From an uncultured Lachnospiraceae bacterium (GTDB lineage: Bacteria; Bacillota; Clostridia; Lachnospirales; Lachnospiraceae): 64,000 bases of DNA. A model generated the notes under the pieces. It did not search any database, had not been told where the DNA came from, and was given only the letters and a program-made list of their open reading frames with translations. This document shows, piece by piece, positions 42,868 to 51,979 of this stretch. The stretch lies in contig CAMNXA010000016.1 in the NCBI GenBank assembly GCA_946566685.1, forward strand, positions 1 to 64,000. The letters run 5' to 3'. The position numbers and the translations under genes are program-made. Every line of letters starts with the position of its first letter. The first letter of the stretch is position 1.

Positions 42868-43746
42868 TTAAATACTCACCACAAAGGCAAAATACCCGCA
42901 TCCTGTATTAAAAAGCAGGCTGTAGTCAAAGGCTCCTGCATAAAATGCCTGCCGGAATTGCTCCGAAGTCATGAAGTGACTGTTTTCCAGCTGATACTGC
43001 CAGGCCATGTGGCAGTAGATGCCTACCTGTTCCACAATCCTGATGGCAAGCTCCCTGCCGGCGGCGAGAACCAGCTGATCCATTTTGTTCAGAGGCATAT
43101 TTAACATGGCGCTCACAGCCCGCAGAACAAGACTTTCTTCCAGAGCCATATACACCTGCACCCGGCTATGGTCTGTGGCCAGATAAGTCAGCCGTATGAT
43201 CATACAGCGGCCAAAGTTTTCGCCGCTGTAATGTTCACTGACAATTTCTGTCGGTAAACGGAATAATTCCTGAATCGTGACAGACAGCGCATTTTCCAGG
43301 AGGGACATATCCTCTCCGATGTGGTCCTGTTTCCATTTGTTGGTGATCAGCCCTGCAATGGCGCGGTCTTCGATTATGATGTGTGCGGTGAGCCAGCCCA
43401 GGCAGATGCCGATAAAATGCTGCATGGATTCCTGCGAATAATTGGACTCTGTGAGGTCTTTTTCAAGGGCAGGCAGCGTCTTAAAGCGCAGGTCATCATG
43501 TAGGCGCTTGTGTATTTCGTATCCTTTGTAGTCGATAGATCTCATATAGGCTTCCTCATCGGCAAAGTGTTCTATGGCATGACTTTTGAGGTATTTGATT
43601 CCCTCTGCGCATGCCCATTGTCCGTTGCTTTCGTCTTTGCTTAGATTGATCAGTTTGCGTACGATTGAAAAAAGTTTCCGATGTGCCTTGTCGATGGATG
43701 TAACACCAATATTAAATCTTTCATCCCATTCTATTTCTTTTGACAT
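42868..43746 (-). CDS. Bacteriohemerythrin fused to CheX-like domain
   Basis: This 292-aa protein starts with a hemerythrin domain (residues 1-138) carrying the O2-binding di-iron ligands: DKAHRKLF, HAIEHFADEEAYM, EIHKRLHDDL and TAHIIIEDR. The C-terminal half resembles CheX/CheC-type phosphatase modules in its layout (SVTIQELFRLPTEIV, then AGRELAIRIVEQ), but I see no clear catalytic ExxN. A hemerythrin joined to a chemotaxis-type module suggests oxygen-linked signalling. The second half is a weak assignment. It is convergent with the InlB-repeat gene. Confidence 0.78.
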   Translation of the reverse strand: MSKEIEWDERFNIGVTSIDKAHRKLFSIVRKLINLSKDESNGQWACAEGIKYLKSHAIEHFADEEAYMRSIDYKGYEIHKRLHDDLRFKTLPALEKDLTESNYSQESMQHFIGICLGWLTAHIIIEDRAIAGLITNKWKQDHIGEDMSLLENALSVTIQELFRLPTEIVSEHYSGENFGRCMIIRLTYLATDHSRVQVYMALEESLVLRAVSAMLNMPLNKMDQLVLAAGRELAIRIVEQVGIYCHMAWQYQLENSHFMTSEQFRQAFYAGAFDYSLLFNTGCGYFAFVVSI

Positions 43747-43975
43747 GTTATACTCCGTTCCTTAAAGGGATTTGATAGATTCTGCCCGTGAAATACAGGA
43801 TGGTTTCGCGGGCTGTTTTAGTATTACTATATGTCGAGATATGGCGAAAGGTGTCATGGCCTCCGTTATCTTGAAACCTGTCAGGCAAAATAATGCTTCG
43901 GTTTATTCTAAACAGTGGTATACTTTAGGTAAGTAGAATTACGTATGGGACAGATGATCGGGAAGGCAATGTAAA

Positions 43976-44476
43976 ATGACACTGACACAGTTGGATACAC
44001 TACAGATTGCAAAAAGAGTAGATGCGATCCTGCATGTTCCGGGGAACTACCGGGGCGGGAATCTGGAGATGACTATTGTAATAGACACTTCTTTGCAGAA
44101 GGAGGAATTTCGGGAAGCAGTGGCGGGAGTAGTCGGGGCGCTTAAGAGAAGTAATGAGGTTTTCCGCAATGTCCGGTTAAATCTTGTATTGTGGGGAACG
44201 CAGATGAGCGCGAATGTGGTGCCGATGGCAGTGCTCATGACAGAGGGAGCGTTTGCTGAGTATACATGCAGCCCCTGTCAGAAATGCTATGAGGAACTTT
44301 TTGATTACCTGAAGAAGTTCCATGCCCGGAGCAAGGTGATACTGGTATTTGCGGCGAAGGACAATGAGATCAGGGACAGGCAGGCCGCCAGGGAGGCGCT
44401 CTCCCCGTTTTTGAAAAGCAAACTGCTGATCATCACGGGACAGATCATCAGTGGGACGCAAATGTATCTTGGATAG
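43976..44476 (+). CDS. Hypothetical protein (166 aa)
   Basis: I do not recognise this protein. It is 166 aa, cytosolic, and alternates strands and helices in a pattern like a von Willebrand A or Rossmann-type fold (LEMTIVIDTSLQKEEF, VRLNLVLWG, KVILVFAAKD). It has CSPCQKC in the middle, a possible metal site, and hydrophobic strands near the end (KLLIITGQII). No complete MIDAS motif is visible (DTS but not DxSxS). It is a single gene ended by a good terminator and divergent from the hemerythrin fusion. Confidence 0.7.
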   Translation: MTLTQLDTLQIAKRVDAILHVPGNYRGGNLEMTIVIDTSLQKEEFREAVAGVVGALKRSNEVFRNVRLNLVLWGTQMSANVVPMAVLMTEGAFAEYTCSPCQKCYEELFDYLKKFHARSKVILVFAAKDNEIRDRQAAREALSPFLKSKLLIITGQIISGTQMYLG

Positions 44477-44507
44477 TAGAAAGGTCTTGGAATATTGTGA
44501 GAATATG

Positions 44508-44540
44508 AAAAGGGAGACTTGTTTTCGGGTCTCCCTTTTT
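44508..44540 (+). terminator. Terminator after the 166-aa gene
   Basis: GGGAGAC (44512-44518) pairs with GTCTCCC (44529-44535), followed by TTTTT. The A run before it may also help stop the convergent hybrid kinase transcript. Confidence 0.85.
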
Positions 44541-44580
44541 GAAATGATGTTGATACCTATAAAATGTTATTTCGAATATC

Positions 44581-47124
44581 TTATTCTAACAAATATTTTT
44601 TCAGAATCTGTGTCAGCCTGTTCATATCGATCGGTTTTGCCACATGCTCATTCATCCCGCATTCAAGGCATCTTTGGATATCATCGGAAAAGGCGTCCGC
44701 TGTCATGGCAATAATGGGCAGATTTACGTCCGGGCGTTCCAGAGCCCTGATTGCCTTTGCGGCCTCATAACCATTCATGACGGGCATCCGGATATCCATC
44801 AGAATGATATCATAGAACCCGGGTTCGGACTGCGTAAATTTATCCACACAGATCTGTCCGTTTTCTGCCCGTTCCAACTCAAATCCGACTTCGGAGAGAA
44901 TGGTCTCGGCAATTTCCCAGTTCAGCTCATTATCTTCAGCCAACAGGATGCGCTTGCCGGTAAACTCAATCGCACGTCCGTTATCTTTCTGTTCATTTTC
45001 CGTATCTCCTGTCATATAACGGCTCAGCCCCAGGAAGAGATTGGATTTAAACAGGGGTTTGGAGATGAAACCCTGTACGCCGGCTTCGAGTGCTTCTTTC
45101 TCGATATCGCTCCAGTCATAGGCGGAGATGATCAGAATCGGCACCTCTTCACCCAAATGCTTGCGCATTTCCTTGGCGGTCTCCAGACCATCCATACCGG
45201 GCATCTTCCAGTCAAGAAGAACAATCTCATAGCCATCGTGCCTGTCGTGATGTGTCTTTACCATCTCCAGGGCAGTCTGGCCATCGGTAGCCCACTGCGC
45301 CTCAATACCGATATCTTTCAGGGAGGAGACAGTAGCTTTGCAGAGGTCTTCATTATTGTCCACCACCAGCATCTTCCAGGGCGGAAGTACCATGTCTTCT
45401 TCTTTGACGGTGGCCTTTTCAAAATCGAGAGTAATATGGAATTCGCTGCCCTTTTCAGGTTCGCTGTGCAGCTCAATGCTGCCTTCCATGGTGTCTACGA
45501 TAGCCTTGGTGATCGCCATACCAAGCCCGGTGCCCTCAGTCTTATCCACCTGAGATTTCTTTTCCCGGGTGAAGGTGTCGAAGATCTTCTCCTGAAATTC
45601 CGGTGTCATACCGATGCCGCTGTCTTTCACCCAGAAATGGCATCTCACATAATTGTCTCCCTTGGGAGAGGATTCCTGCTCCAGGCGGATATAGATATGA
45701 CCTTGCTCCGGCGTGAACTTGATGGCATTAGACAGGAGGTTTAACAGCACCTGATTTAAACGGACGCTGTCACAATATATCTCTTCTGCCTGTATATTTT
45801 GGATAAAAATGTCAAAGTACTGCTGTCTGGCTTTGATCTGCGGCTGTACGATATTTACAATGCTTTCCATCGCCTCCCGCAGGGAAATCTGATTCATATT
45901 TAAGGACAGCTTGCCGCTCTCAATCTTGGACATATCCAGAACGTCATTGATGAGACCGAGCAGGTGTTTGCTGGAAAGGGTTATCTTGCCAAGGCACTCC
46001 TTTACCTTATTCATATCGTTGATATTTGCCATTGCTATGGCCGTCATGCCTACGATACCGTTCATTGGCGTCCGGATATCATGGCTCATGCTGGAAAGAA
46101 ATTCGCTCTTGGCCTTATTAGCCTGGACAGCCTCCTGCTCCGCCTGTTCCAGTTCTCGCAGCTGCTGCTGTGACAGCCTGTAGTAGAGGAAAAAGATAAT
46201 GATGATTCCCACAAGCACTACGCCGGCCATGACCAGGATAATGACCTGTCTTTGGATATTCATATCGTTTACGATATCTTCCAGCAGGCCAAAGGGCATG
46301 ATGGATACCAGATACCATTCGGAATCGGGCAGGTGTGTACACAGCATGTACTCATATTCATCTCCGTTATAGATGAGAGTGGAATAATCAGCATCGGTGT
46401 TGAGGGCAGTCTGTAATTCCTGTATGTAGGTATCCCCTGCCTCCTGTTCTGAACTGGAAAAGATATCCAGAACCCGGTCAAAATAATTATCCCCATCCAC
46501 ATTTCTGACAACATAAGTACCGTTTCTTCGGATAATGAAAGAATACATATCTGTGTTGCTGTCATTTAAGGACAGTACTTCCTCCAGATACTGCATGGGA
46601 AGTCCGGCCACGATAGCGGAACTGGTCTGGCCATTCTGCATAGGATACTGGGCATCCACCAGCAGACACATGATCCGTTCTCCGTTGGTGTCGTAGCTGG
46701 AAAATACGCGTTGGTTACTGTTTTTTAAGACTCTGTAAAAAGTACTCTCGTCATAGTATTCTATGGGTTCACCATAGATGATTTCTGAATCTCCGTCTTC
46801 CGTATAGAGTGCAAGATAGGTAAAACTGCGCACGCGGGCGCTCTCTATGAGATCATCAAGCATTTCCTGACCATAAGTTACACTGTCAGGAGGGGTTCGG
46901 TCCACAAGTCCCTGTAACTGGAAGACCTGCATACTGATGACTGCGTCAAAGGTCTGTTTGACCTGTCCGGCCATCGCATGAGTGTAGACCTTTCCGACCT
47001 GGCTGATTGCGTCATTGCTCTTTCTGGCGATGATCAGGGAAGATAGGACGAATACAATAATGCTGACAGCGATCAGGATTGCAAATCCTATCAAAACGAC
47101 TCTTTTTCTCTTTTTAATAACCAC
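44581..47124 (-). CDS. Hybrid sensor histidine kinase with two receiver domains
   Basis: This 847-aa membrane protein has TM1 (about residues 8-30) and a Cache-like extracytoplasmic sensor (35-275). TM2 lies near 290-312. HisKA follows with SSMSHDIRTPMNGIVGM, then HATPase with NLLSNAIKFTPEQGH and GTGLGMAI. Two receivers complete it: the first with phospho-Asp in IVLLDWKMPGMDG, the second in IILMDIRMPVMNG. No HPt domain or DNA-binding output is attached, and no partner lies nearby, so the phosphorelay continues elsewhere. It is a single gene. Confidence 0.9.
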   Translation of the reverse strand: MVIKKRKRVVLIGFAILIAVSIIVFVLSSLIIARKSNDAISQVGKVYTHAMAGQVKQTFDAVISMQVFQLQGLVDRTPPDSVTYGQEMLDDLIESARVRSFTYLALYTEDGDSEIIYGEPIEYYDESTFYRVLKNSNQRVFSSYDTNGERIMCLLVDAQYPMQNGQTSSAIVAGLPMQYLEEVLSLNDSNTDMYSFIIRRNGTYVVRNVDGDNYFDRVLDIFSSSEQEAGDTYIQELQTALNTDADYSTLIYNGDEYEYMLCTHLPDSEWYLVSIMPFGLLEDIVNDMNIQRQVIILVMAGVVLVGIIIIFFLYYRLSQQQLRELEQAEQEAVQANKAKSEFLSSMSHDIRTPMNGIVGMTAIAMANINDMNKVKECLGKITLSSKHLLGLINDVLDMSKIESGKLSLNMNQISLREAMESIVNIVQPQIKARQQYFDIFIQNIQAEEIYCDSVRLNQVLLNLLSNAIKFTPEQGHIYIRLEQESSPKGDNYVRCHFWVKDSGIGMTPEFQEKIFDTFTREKKSQVDKTEGTGLGMAITKAIVDTMEGSIELHSEPEKGSEFHITLDFEKATVKEEDMVLPPWKMLVVDNNEDLCKATVSSLKDIGIEAQWATDGQTALEMVKTHHDRHDGYEIVLLDWKMPGMDGLETAKEMRKHLGEEVPILIISAYDWSDIEKEALEAGVQGFISKPLFKSNLFLGLSRYMTGDTENEQKDNGRAIEFTGKRILLAEDNELNWEIAETILSEVGFELERAENGQICVDKFTQSEPGFYDIILMDIRMPVMNGYEAAKAIRALERPDVNLPIIAMTADAFSDDIQRCLECGMNEHVAKPIDMNRLTQILKKYLLE

Positions 47125-47301
47125 AAAAAACCCCCCTGTTGTATACTCGGATATCTTAATAGTAATTATCCGCTGAAATGGTGTGACGATAAAACCCTAC
47201 TTTATAGAGCGCCTTTGAAGAAAAGTATAACATATTGTAAAGGGGATTTCAATTCCGTTCATGGACATGTTAACTGTCACTAAAGTTTACTGTGTACAAT
47301 A

Positions 47302-47330
47302 ATGACACGTTGAGAGTTGTATGGTATAAT
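47302..47330 (+). promoter_or_regulatory. Promoter of the FAD oxidoreductase gene
   Basis: ATGACA (47302-47307), a 17-bp spacer and TATAAT (47325-47330) lie about 40 bp before the ATG at 47370. No operator-like repeat was seen. Confidence 0.55.
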
Positions 47331-47369
47331 TATTTTCAATGTAAATGGAAAAATGACAGGCGGGGGTAC

Positions 47370-48746
47370 ATGATGAAATATGATGTGATTATTATCGGCG
47401 CGGGGCCGGGCGGGATCTATTCGGCTTATGAATTGACACAGAAGAAAGAGAATCTGAAGATAGCGGTTTTTGAGGCGGGGTATGCATTGGATAAGCGGCA
47501 CTGCCCGATTGATGGCGATAAAGTTAAAAGCTGTATTAATTGTAAAAGCTGCTCTATCATGAGCGGTTTTGGCGGTGCGGGTGCCTTTTCTGATGGAAAA
47601 TATAATATTACCAATGATTTTGGCGGCACGCTCCACGAGTATGTGGGCAAGAAGCAGGCCATAGAACTGATGCATTATGTGGATGAGATCAACATGAAAT
47701 ACGGCGGGGAAGGCACGAAACTGTATTCTACGGCCGGAACGCAGTTCAAGAAGCTGTGCTTGCAGAACAATCTGAACCTGCTGGACGCTTCTGTCAGACA
47801 TCTGGGAACGGACATTAACTATATTGTGCTGGAGAATCTGTATGCGGCCCTGAAAGATAGAGTGGACTTCCATTTTGATACGCCGATCAAGACGGTGGAA
47901 GTGACGCAGGAAGGCTACCGGGTGATCACAGAGAAAGAGGCCTACGAATGTGACAGATGTGTCATATCTGTGGGGAGAAGCGGCAGCAAGTGGATGGAAA
48001 AAGTATGCGGCGAACTTTCGATCAACACAAAGTCCAACCGGGTGGATATCGGTGTGCGTGTAGAGATTCCCGCAGTGATCTTTTCCCATCTGACAGATGA
48101 GTTGTATGAAAGCAAGATTGTTTATCGCACGGAGAAATTTGAGGACAGTGTGAGAACCTTCTGCATGAATCCTTATGGGATCGTGGTCAATGAGAATACC
48201 AATGGTATTGTGACGGTAAATGGCCACAGCTATGAGGGCATGGATAAACGGACCAACAATACGAACTTTGCGTTATTGGTTGCCAAGCATTTTTCAGAAC
48301 CGTTTAAGGATAGTAACGGTTACGGGGAGAGTATTGCCAGATTATCCAATATGCTGGGCGGCGGCGTTATTGTACAGCGCTTTGGTGACTTGGTGCGCGG
48401 AAGGCGGAGCAATGCCAAACGTATCGCGGAAGGTGTGATAGAGCCAACGCTTGCGGCTACGCCGGGAGATTTGAGCCTGGTGCTTCCGAAACGGATTCTG
48501 GACGGTATTATCGAGATGATCTATGCGCTTGACAAGATCGCACCGGGGACGGCCAATGATGATACGCTGCTTTATGGCGTGGAAGTCAAATTCTATAATA
48601 TGGAAGTGGAGATCAACGAGCATCTGGAGACAAAGTATAAGGGACTTTATATCATCGGGGACGGCAGCGGCGTGACACATTCCCTGTCTCATGCATCCGC
48701 CAGCGGCGTGTATGTGGCGCGGGATATTGCGGCGGCTATGGATTGA
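47370..48746 (+). CDS. FAD-dependent oxidoreductase (COG2509-like)
   Basis: This protein of about 458 aa has an N-terminal FAD-binding Rossmann motif YDVIIIGAGPGGIYSAYEL. The Cys-containing INCKSCSIMSGFGGAGAFSDGK region is typical of this dehydrogenase-like family, and a C-terminal GDGSGVTHSLSHASASGVYVARDIA closes the FAD site. The reaction is not known; relatives are annotated as FAD-dependent dehydrogenases. The start is ATG 47370 or 47373, after AGGCGGGGG. The track start at 47292 precedes the promoter and is rejected. The ROK kinase follows 103 bp later. Confidence 0.85.
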   Translation: MMKYDVIIIGAGPGGIYSAYELTQKKENLKIAVFEAGYALDKRHCPIDGDKVKSCINCKSCSIMSGFGGAGAFSDGKYNITNDFGGTLHEYVGKKQAIELMHYVDEINMKYGGEGTKLYSTAGTQFKKLCLQNNLNLLDASVRHLGTDINYIVLENLYAALKDRVDFHFDTPIKTVEVTQEGYRVITEKEAYECDRCVISVGRSGSKWMEKVCGELSINTKSNRVDIGVRVEIPAVIFSHLTDELYESKIVYRTEKFEDSVRTFCMNPYGIVVNENTNGIVTVNGHSYEGMDKRTNNTNFALLVAKHFSEPFKDSNGYGESIARLSNMLGGGVIVQRFGDLVRGRRSNAKRIAEGVIEPTLAATPGDLSLVLPKRILDGIIEMIYALDKIAPGTANDDTLLYGVEVKFYNMEVEINEHLETKYKGLYIIGDGSGVTHSLSHASASGVYVARDIAAAMD

Positions 48747-48849
48747 ATGACTATGAGATATGATAGAATAAATTAAAAAAAGAGGCATGGCCCGCAGGAT
48801 TTTCGGATGATTGGATATTCTGATGCGGCGGCTTCGGAACGGAGGGCAT

Positions 48850-49725
48850 ATGATATTAGGAGCGTTGGAAGCAGGTGGTACTAAGATGGTATGCGCCATC
48901 GGCAATGAGAATGGGGAGATCATGGAGCAGGTGTCCATCCCCACAGAGACACCGGAGATTACGGTGCCAAAGCTGCTGGCATTTTTTGAGGGGAAAGGAA
49001 TAGAAGCGCTGGGAATTGGGTGTTTTGGGCCTATTGATGTGGATCGGGATTCTGAGACCTATGGATATATCACGACAACACCGAAGCTGGCATGGCAGAA
49101 TTACAACATGGTAGGCGCATTTCAGGATAAGCTGGGAGTGCCGGTAGGATTTGATACGGATGTGAATGGTTCTGCCCTTGGAGAGTACACCTGGGGTATC
49201 GCCAAAGGATTACACAGCTGTATTTATATTACCATTGGAACCGGTGTGGGTGTGGGTGCGATCGTGGACGGCAGACTGCTCCACGGCATGATGCATCCGG
49301 AAGGAGGTCATATCCTTCTGAACCGCCTTCCGGGGGATACCTACAAGGGATTCTGCCCATTCCATGAAAACTGCATGGAAGGTCTGGCGGCCGGCCCGGC
49401 CATCGAGGGCAGATGGGGCAAGAAGGCTGTCGAACTCGCAGACAGGCCGGAAGTGTGGGAGATGGAGGCCGAATATATCGCGCAGGCGCTGGTAGACTAT
49501 ACTATGACCTTATCGCCTCAGCGGATTATTCTGGGCGGCGGCGTGATGCATCAGACACAGCTTCTGCCGTTAGTGCGTGAGAAATATAAGGCGCTTTTAA
49601 ATGGCTATATCAAGACGAAGGAATTGGAAGATCTGGACTCTTATATTGTGGTACAGAGCCTTGATGACAAGCAGGGCATTATGGGAGCATTAAAACTGGG
49701 GATGATGGAGTTGGAACGCCAGTAG
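48850..49725 (+). CDS. ROK-family fructokinase
   Basis: This 291-aa sugar kinase has the N-terminal ATP motif GALEAGGTKMVCAI. The catalytic-Asp region is GFDTDVNGSALGEYTWG, followed by GTGVGVGAIVDGRL. The Zn site HPEGGH...CPFHENCMEGL is typical of ScrK/GmuE-like ROK fructokinases. It phosphorylates fructose (or mannose) to the 6-phosphate, feeding glycolysis. ATG 48850 has GGAGGG very close upstream; the track start 48811 has no site. A GH13 sucrose-active-type enzyme lies at 53.9 kb, which could supply hexose, but they are not in one operon. Confidence 0.92.
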   Translation: MILGALEAGGTKMVCAIGNENGEIMEQVSIPTETPEITVPKLLAFFEGKGIEALGIGCFGPIDVDRDSETYGYITTTPKLAWQNYNMVGAFQDKLGVPVGFDTDVNGSALGEYTWGIAKGLHSCIYITIGTGVGVGAIVDGRLLHGMMHPEGGHILLNRLPGDTYKGFCPFHENCMEGLAAGPAIEGRWGKKAVELADRPEVWEMEAEYIAQALVDYTMTLSPQRIILGGGVMHQTQLLPLVREKYKALLNGYIKTKELEDLDSYIVVQSLDDKQGIMGALKLGMMELERQ

Positions 49726-49819
49726 ATGCTGCCTGACAGATATAAGTTGGATATTATGAAAAGATATTGCCCCGCAGTGACTATGCATTGCGGGGTGAAT
49801 TTGTGCAATTAAAAAAACT

Positions 49820-49841
49820 CCTCGCTTATCCGAGGCTGTAT
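49820..49841. terminator. Short hairpin between ROK and SGNH genes
   Basis: CCTCG-CTTATC-CGAGG is a small stem with an A run on one side and T-rich sequence on the other. It sits between the convergent fructokinase and esterase genes. Its CGCTTATCCGAG core resembles the repeats at 19296 and 20659. Confidence 0.5.
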
Positions 49842-50956
49842 TTTTCAAAATATTTCTGTAAATATTCAATGATGACCTGTGCGGCCCGTCTGTGGGATTT
49901 TTCGCCGGGGTGCGCGTGGGAACCTACCGTTTCTTCGGTAGTGTCCGGCAGTTGCAGGAAAATCACGTTGTGATCATCGCTTGCGGCTGTGTATTGGTTG
50001 ACAGCGTCATTGATTGCCAGAGAAAGGTCATAGCCCAACATACCGTAGCACCAGATAATATGTGCCTGCGGGTTATCTCTGCGCAGCATTTTCAGGAAGC
50101 TGATGACTGCATCCTTGAATCGGCGCAGGTCGTCCTCCTGGAAGGTGCCGTCCGGGTTCAGGCGCTGTTCGAAGGTCTGGCCGGTGGCGGGATCAGACCA
50201 TGCGGGCTGGACGAAGGCGGAAGCATCATTGGTGCCCAGATTGACAATGAGAGCGTCAATCTTTCTGCCAGTAAAGTCGTAAGGCGCGAAGGCCCCCAGA
50301 CTTTCATTGACAGGGCCGGAGCAGAGTCCGCAGAGTTTTTCATAGCGGGAGGGGATGTTACAGTTGGGATTAGCGTCCCAGCTGGAGAGGACACCCCAGC
50401 CGCCCTGGGAGATCAGATAGGCATCTGCGTCCAGGGCCTCAGCTGTCATTTTTGCATAATTGCGGCTATATCCCATGTACATGGGGATCCAGTCGGTATC
50501 CGCTTTGGCGCCGTAGGTGCCCTCGCCGGAAGTGATGCTGTCACCGATAAATTCCAGGGTATATTTTTTCTTGGGAACCGGATAAAAAGTCCCGTCAGCT
50601 TGCAGGCCATGGACGAGCAGATAACAATCCGCATCTTCCGTCATGGCCTGTAGTTCGCGGGTAAACCGCACGTTTTTGACAGCATCCGGACTCATGCCGC
50701 GAAACAGGCATAAAGAATATCTGCCCGGCATAAGCATCTGCCGGCTCATCAGTTCGCCGTTGATCTCGCAGGTAACCCATATCTCATGGATATGATAGCC
50801 TGCCTCGATATCAATCCAGAGTTCTGAACCGGATACATTCACTTCCACAGCGCTTCCATTAAAGAAAAGCGGCAGAGGACATACACCGAGAACCGTCCGG
50901 CCGTGAACCTTATAATGAGAAACTTCCCGAAGCGAATATTTTCTGATATTTTCCAA
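49826..50956 (-). CDS. SGNH/GDSL carbohydrate esterase (CE2-like)
   Basis: This 376-aa protein has a beta-rich N-terminal domain (about residues 1-130) followed by an SGNH hydrolase domain. The nucleophile is in FIGDSITSGEG, an NLGTNDAS block matches the N box, and GSHAHPGEKSH supplies the catalytic His. The two-domain layout matches carbohydrate esterase family 2 acetyl esterases. TTG 50956 is chosen because GAGAGGG lies 7 nt upstream; the track start at 51121 runs into the divergent spmB gene. It lacks a signal peptide, so it acts on imported oligosaccharides or intracellular substrates. Confidence 0.85.
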   Translation of the reverse strand: MENIRKYSLREVSHYKVHGRTVLGVCPLPLFFNGSAVEVNVSGSELWIDIEAGYHIHEIWVTCEINGELMSRQMLMPGRYSLCLFRGMSPDAVKNVRFTRELQAMTEDADCYLLVHGLQADGTFYPVPKKKYTLEFIGDSITSGEGTYGAKADTDWIPMYMGYSRNYAKMTAEALDADAYLISQGGWGVLSSWDANPNCNIPSRYEKLCGLCSGPVNESLGAFAPYDFTGRKIDALIVNLGTNDASAFVQPAWSDPATGQTFEQRLNPDGTFQEDDLRRFKDAVISFLKMLRRDNPQAHIIWCYGMLGYDLSLAINDAVNQYTAASDDHNVIFLQLPDTTEETVGSHAHPGEKSHRRAAQVIIEYLQKYFEKYSLG

Positions 50957-51071
50957 ATCATTACCCTCTCTTTTTCTTAAATAAAAGTTAATTGCGCAGC
51001 AATTTACTTTTAGTATAATAAAAATCTGCCCGTCTGCATAGATTTTTATAAAAGATCTGGCAGGTGTATGC

Positions 51072-51602
51072 ATGGCCTCCGTATTATCCAATGTCTCCAA
51101 TATCATTATCCCGGTCATCATCTTCTATATCGTGGCGTATGGGCTTGCCAACCGCTGTAATGTGTATGAGGATTTTATCAAGGGCGCGAAAGACGGTTTC
51201 CATACGGTCATACAGATTATGCCTACCCTGATCGGGCTGATGGTGGCAGTGGGGGTACTGCGTGCATCGGGATTTTTGGAGTTTATAGGCGGCCTTTTTG
51301 GCGGGATAGCGGCACAGCTTGGATTTTCCTCGGAACTGATTCCTCTGATGCTGGTGAAGATGTTTTCCTCTTCGGCGGCCACAGGACTTGTGCTGGATAT
51401 TTTTAAGAATCACGGGCCGGATTCCCTGATCGGGCTTACCACATCTATTATGATGAGTTGTACAGAAACGATTTTCTATACCATGAGCGTTTATTTCCTG
51501 GCGGCAAAGGTCACCAGGACCCGCTATACTTTAAAGGGCGCATTGTTAGCCACCCTGGCGGGCATCATAGCCAGTATCGTACTGGCGGGGATGCTGGTAT
51601 AG
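51072..51602 (+). CDS. spmB: Spore maturation protein B
   Basis: This 176-aa membrane protein of the nucleoside-recognition (Gate) family has IIIPVIIFYIVAYGL, then KDGFHTVIQIMPTLIGLMVAVGVLRASG, and SSAATGLVLDIFKNHGPDS and MMSCTETIFYTMSVYF. These are typical SpmB segments. SpmB acts with SpmA in spore core dehydration. Normally the two genes are adjacent or fused; here spmA is 17 kb upstream. The gene ends with a strong terminator. Confidence 0.92.
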   Translation: MASVLSNVSNIIIPVIIFYIVAYGLANRCNVYEDFIKGAKDGFHTVIQIMPTLIGLMVAVGVLRASGFLEFIGGLFGGIAAQLGFSSELIPLMLVKMFSSSAATGLVLDIFKNHGPDSLIGLTTSIMMSCTETIFYTMSVYFLAAKVTRTRYTLKGALLATLAGIIASIVLAGMLV

Positions 51603-51979
51603 GGGACAGCAGAGAATTTCCAAGCGGCCGCCAGAAGATTTGGGTTACTTCCTGATTTGGAATATAATGAAAACGGCGTCCGTAAGGAACGCCGTTTTCA
51701 TTGTGTGAGAAGGATAGAAATGTATCAGTCCTAATATATGTCAACAGGCATTGGTTAGATGCTCTGTTATGTTTAGTCGAAGTCGGTCGGCACCAACTCA
51801 GCACCGGCGACTCCATTGGAAGTGTAGTAACCACCGCTTGAGAATCTATGTAGGATATTCTTGCGGGCCGGATTCTTTGATTCGGCTCTGTCTCAACTAC
51901 AGTTATTACTATACACACAATTTGTGAATGGGATGTGTCAGAATTCGAAAGAAAAAAGAAAGAAAATATAAAATAAATT
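51603..51979. other. Spacer with spmB terminator and a coding remnant
   Basis: This 377-bp spacer contains the spmB terminator (51667-51700). A minus-strand open segment (51773-51892) reads like the end of a protein (GGYYTSNGVAGAELVPTDFD, stop) without a start or ribosome site. The remnant is unidentified. A structured RNA cannot be excluded. Confidence 0.5.
51667..51702 (+). terminator. Terminator after spmB
   Basis: AAAACGGCGT pairs with ACGCCGTTTT around a short CCGTAAGGA loop, giving a stem with flanking A and T runs that can work in both directions. Confidence 0.85.

Noticed and set aside
45338-46183. Plus-strand ORFs opposite the hybrid kinase (including the 366-aa ORF from 44644)
   Set aside because: They are antisense to a complete hybrid histidine kinase with all motifs; no start signals.
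47280-48227. 315-aa minus-strand ORF opposite the FAD oxidoreductase
   Set aside because: It is His/Arg-rich antisense translation of a clear flavoprotein gene.
49826-51121. Long form of the SGNH esterase starting at 51121
   Set aside because: It would overlap the divergent spmB start; TTG 50956 with GAGAGGG is better placed.
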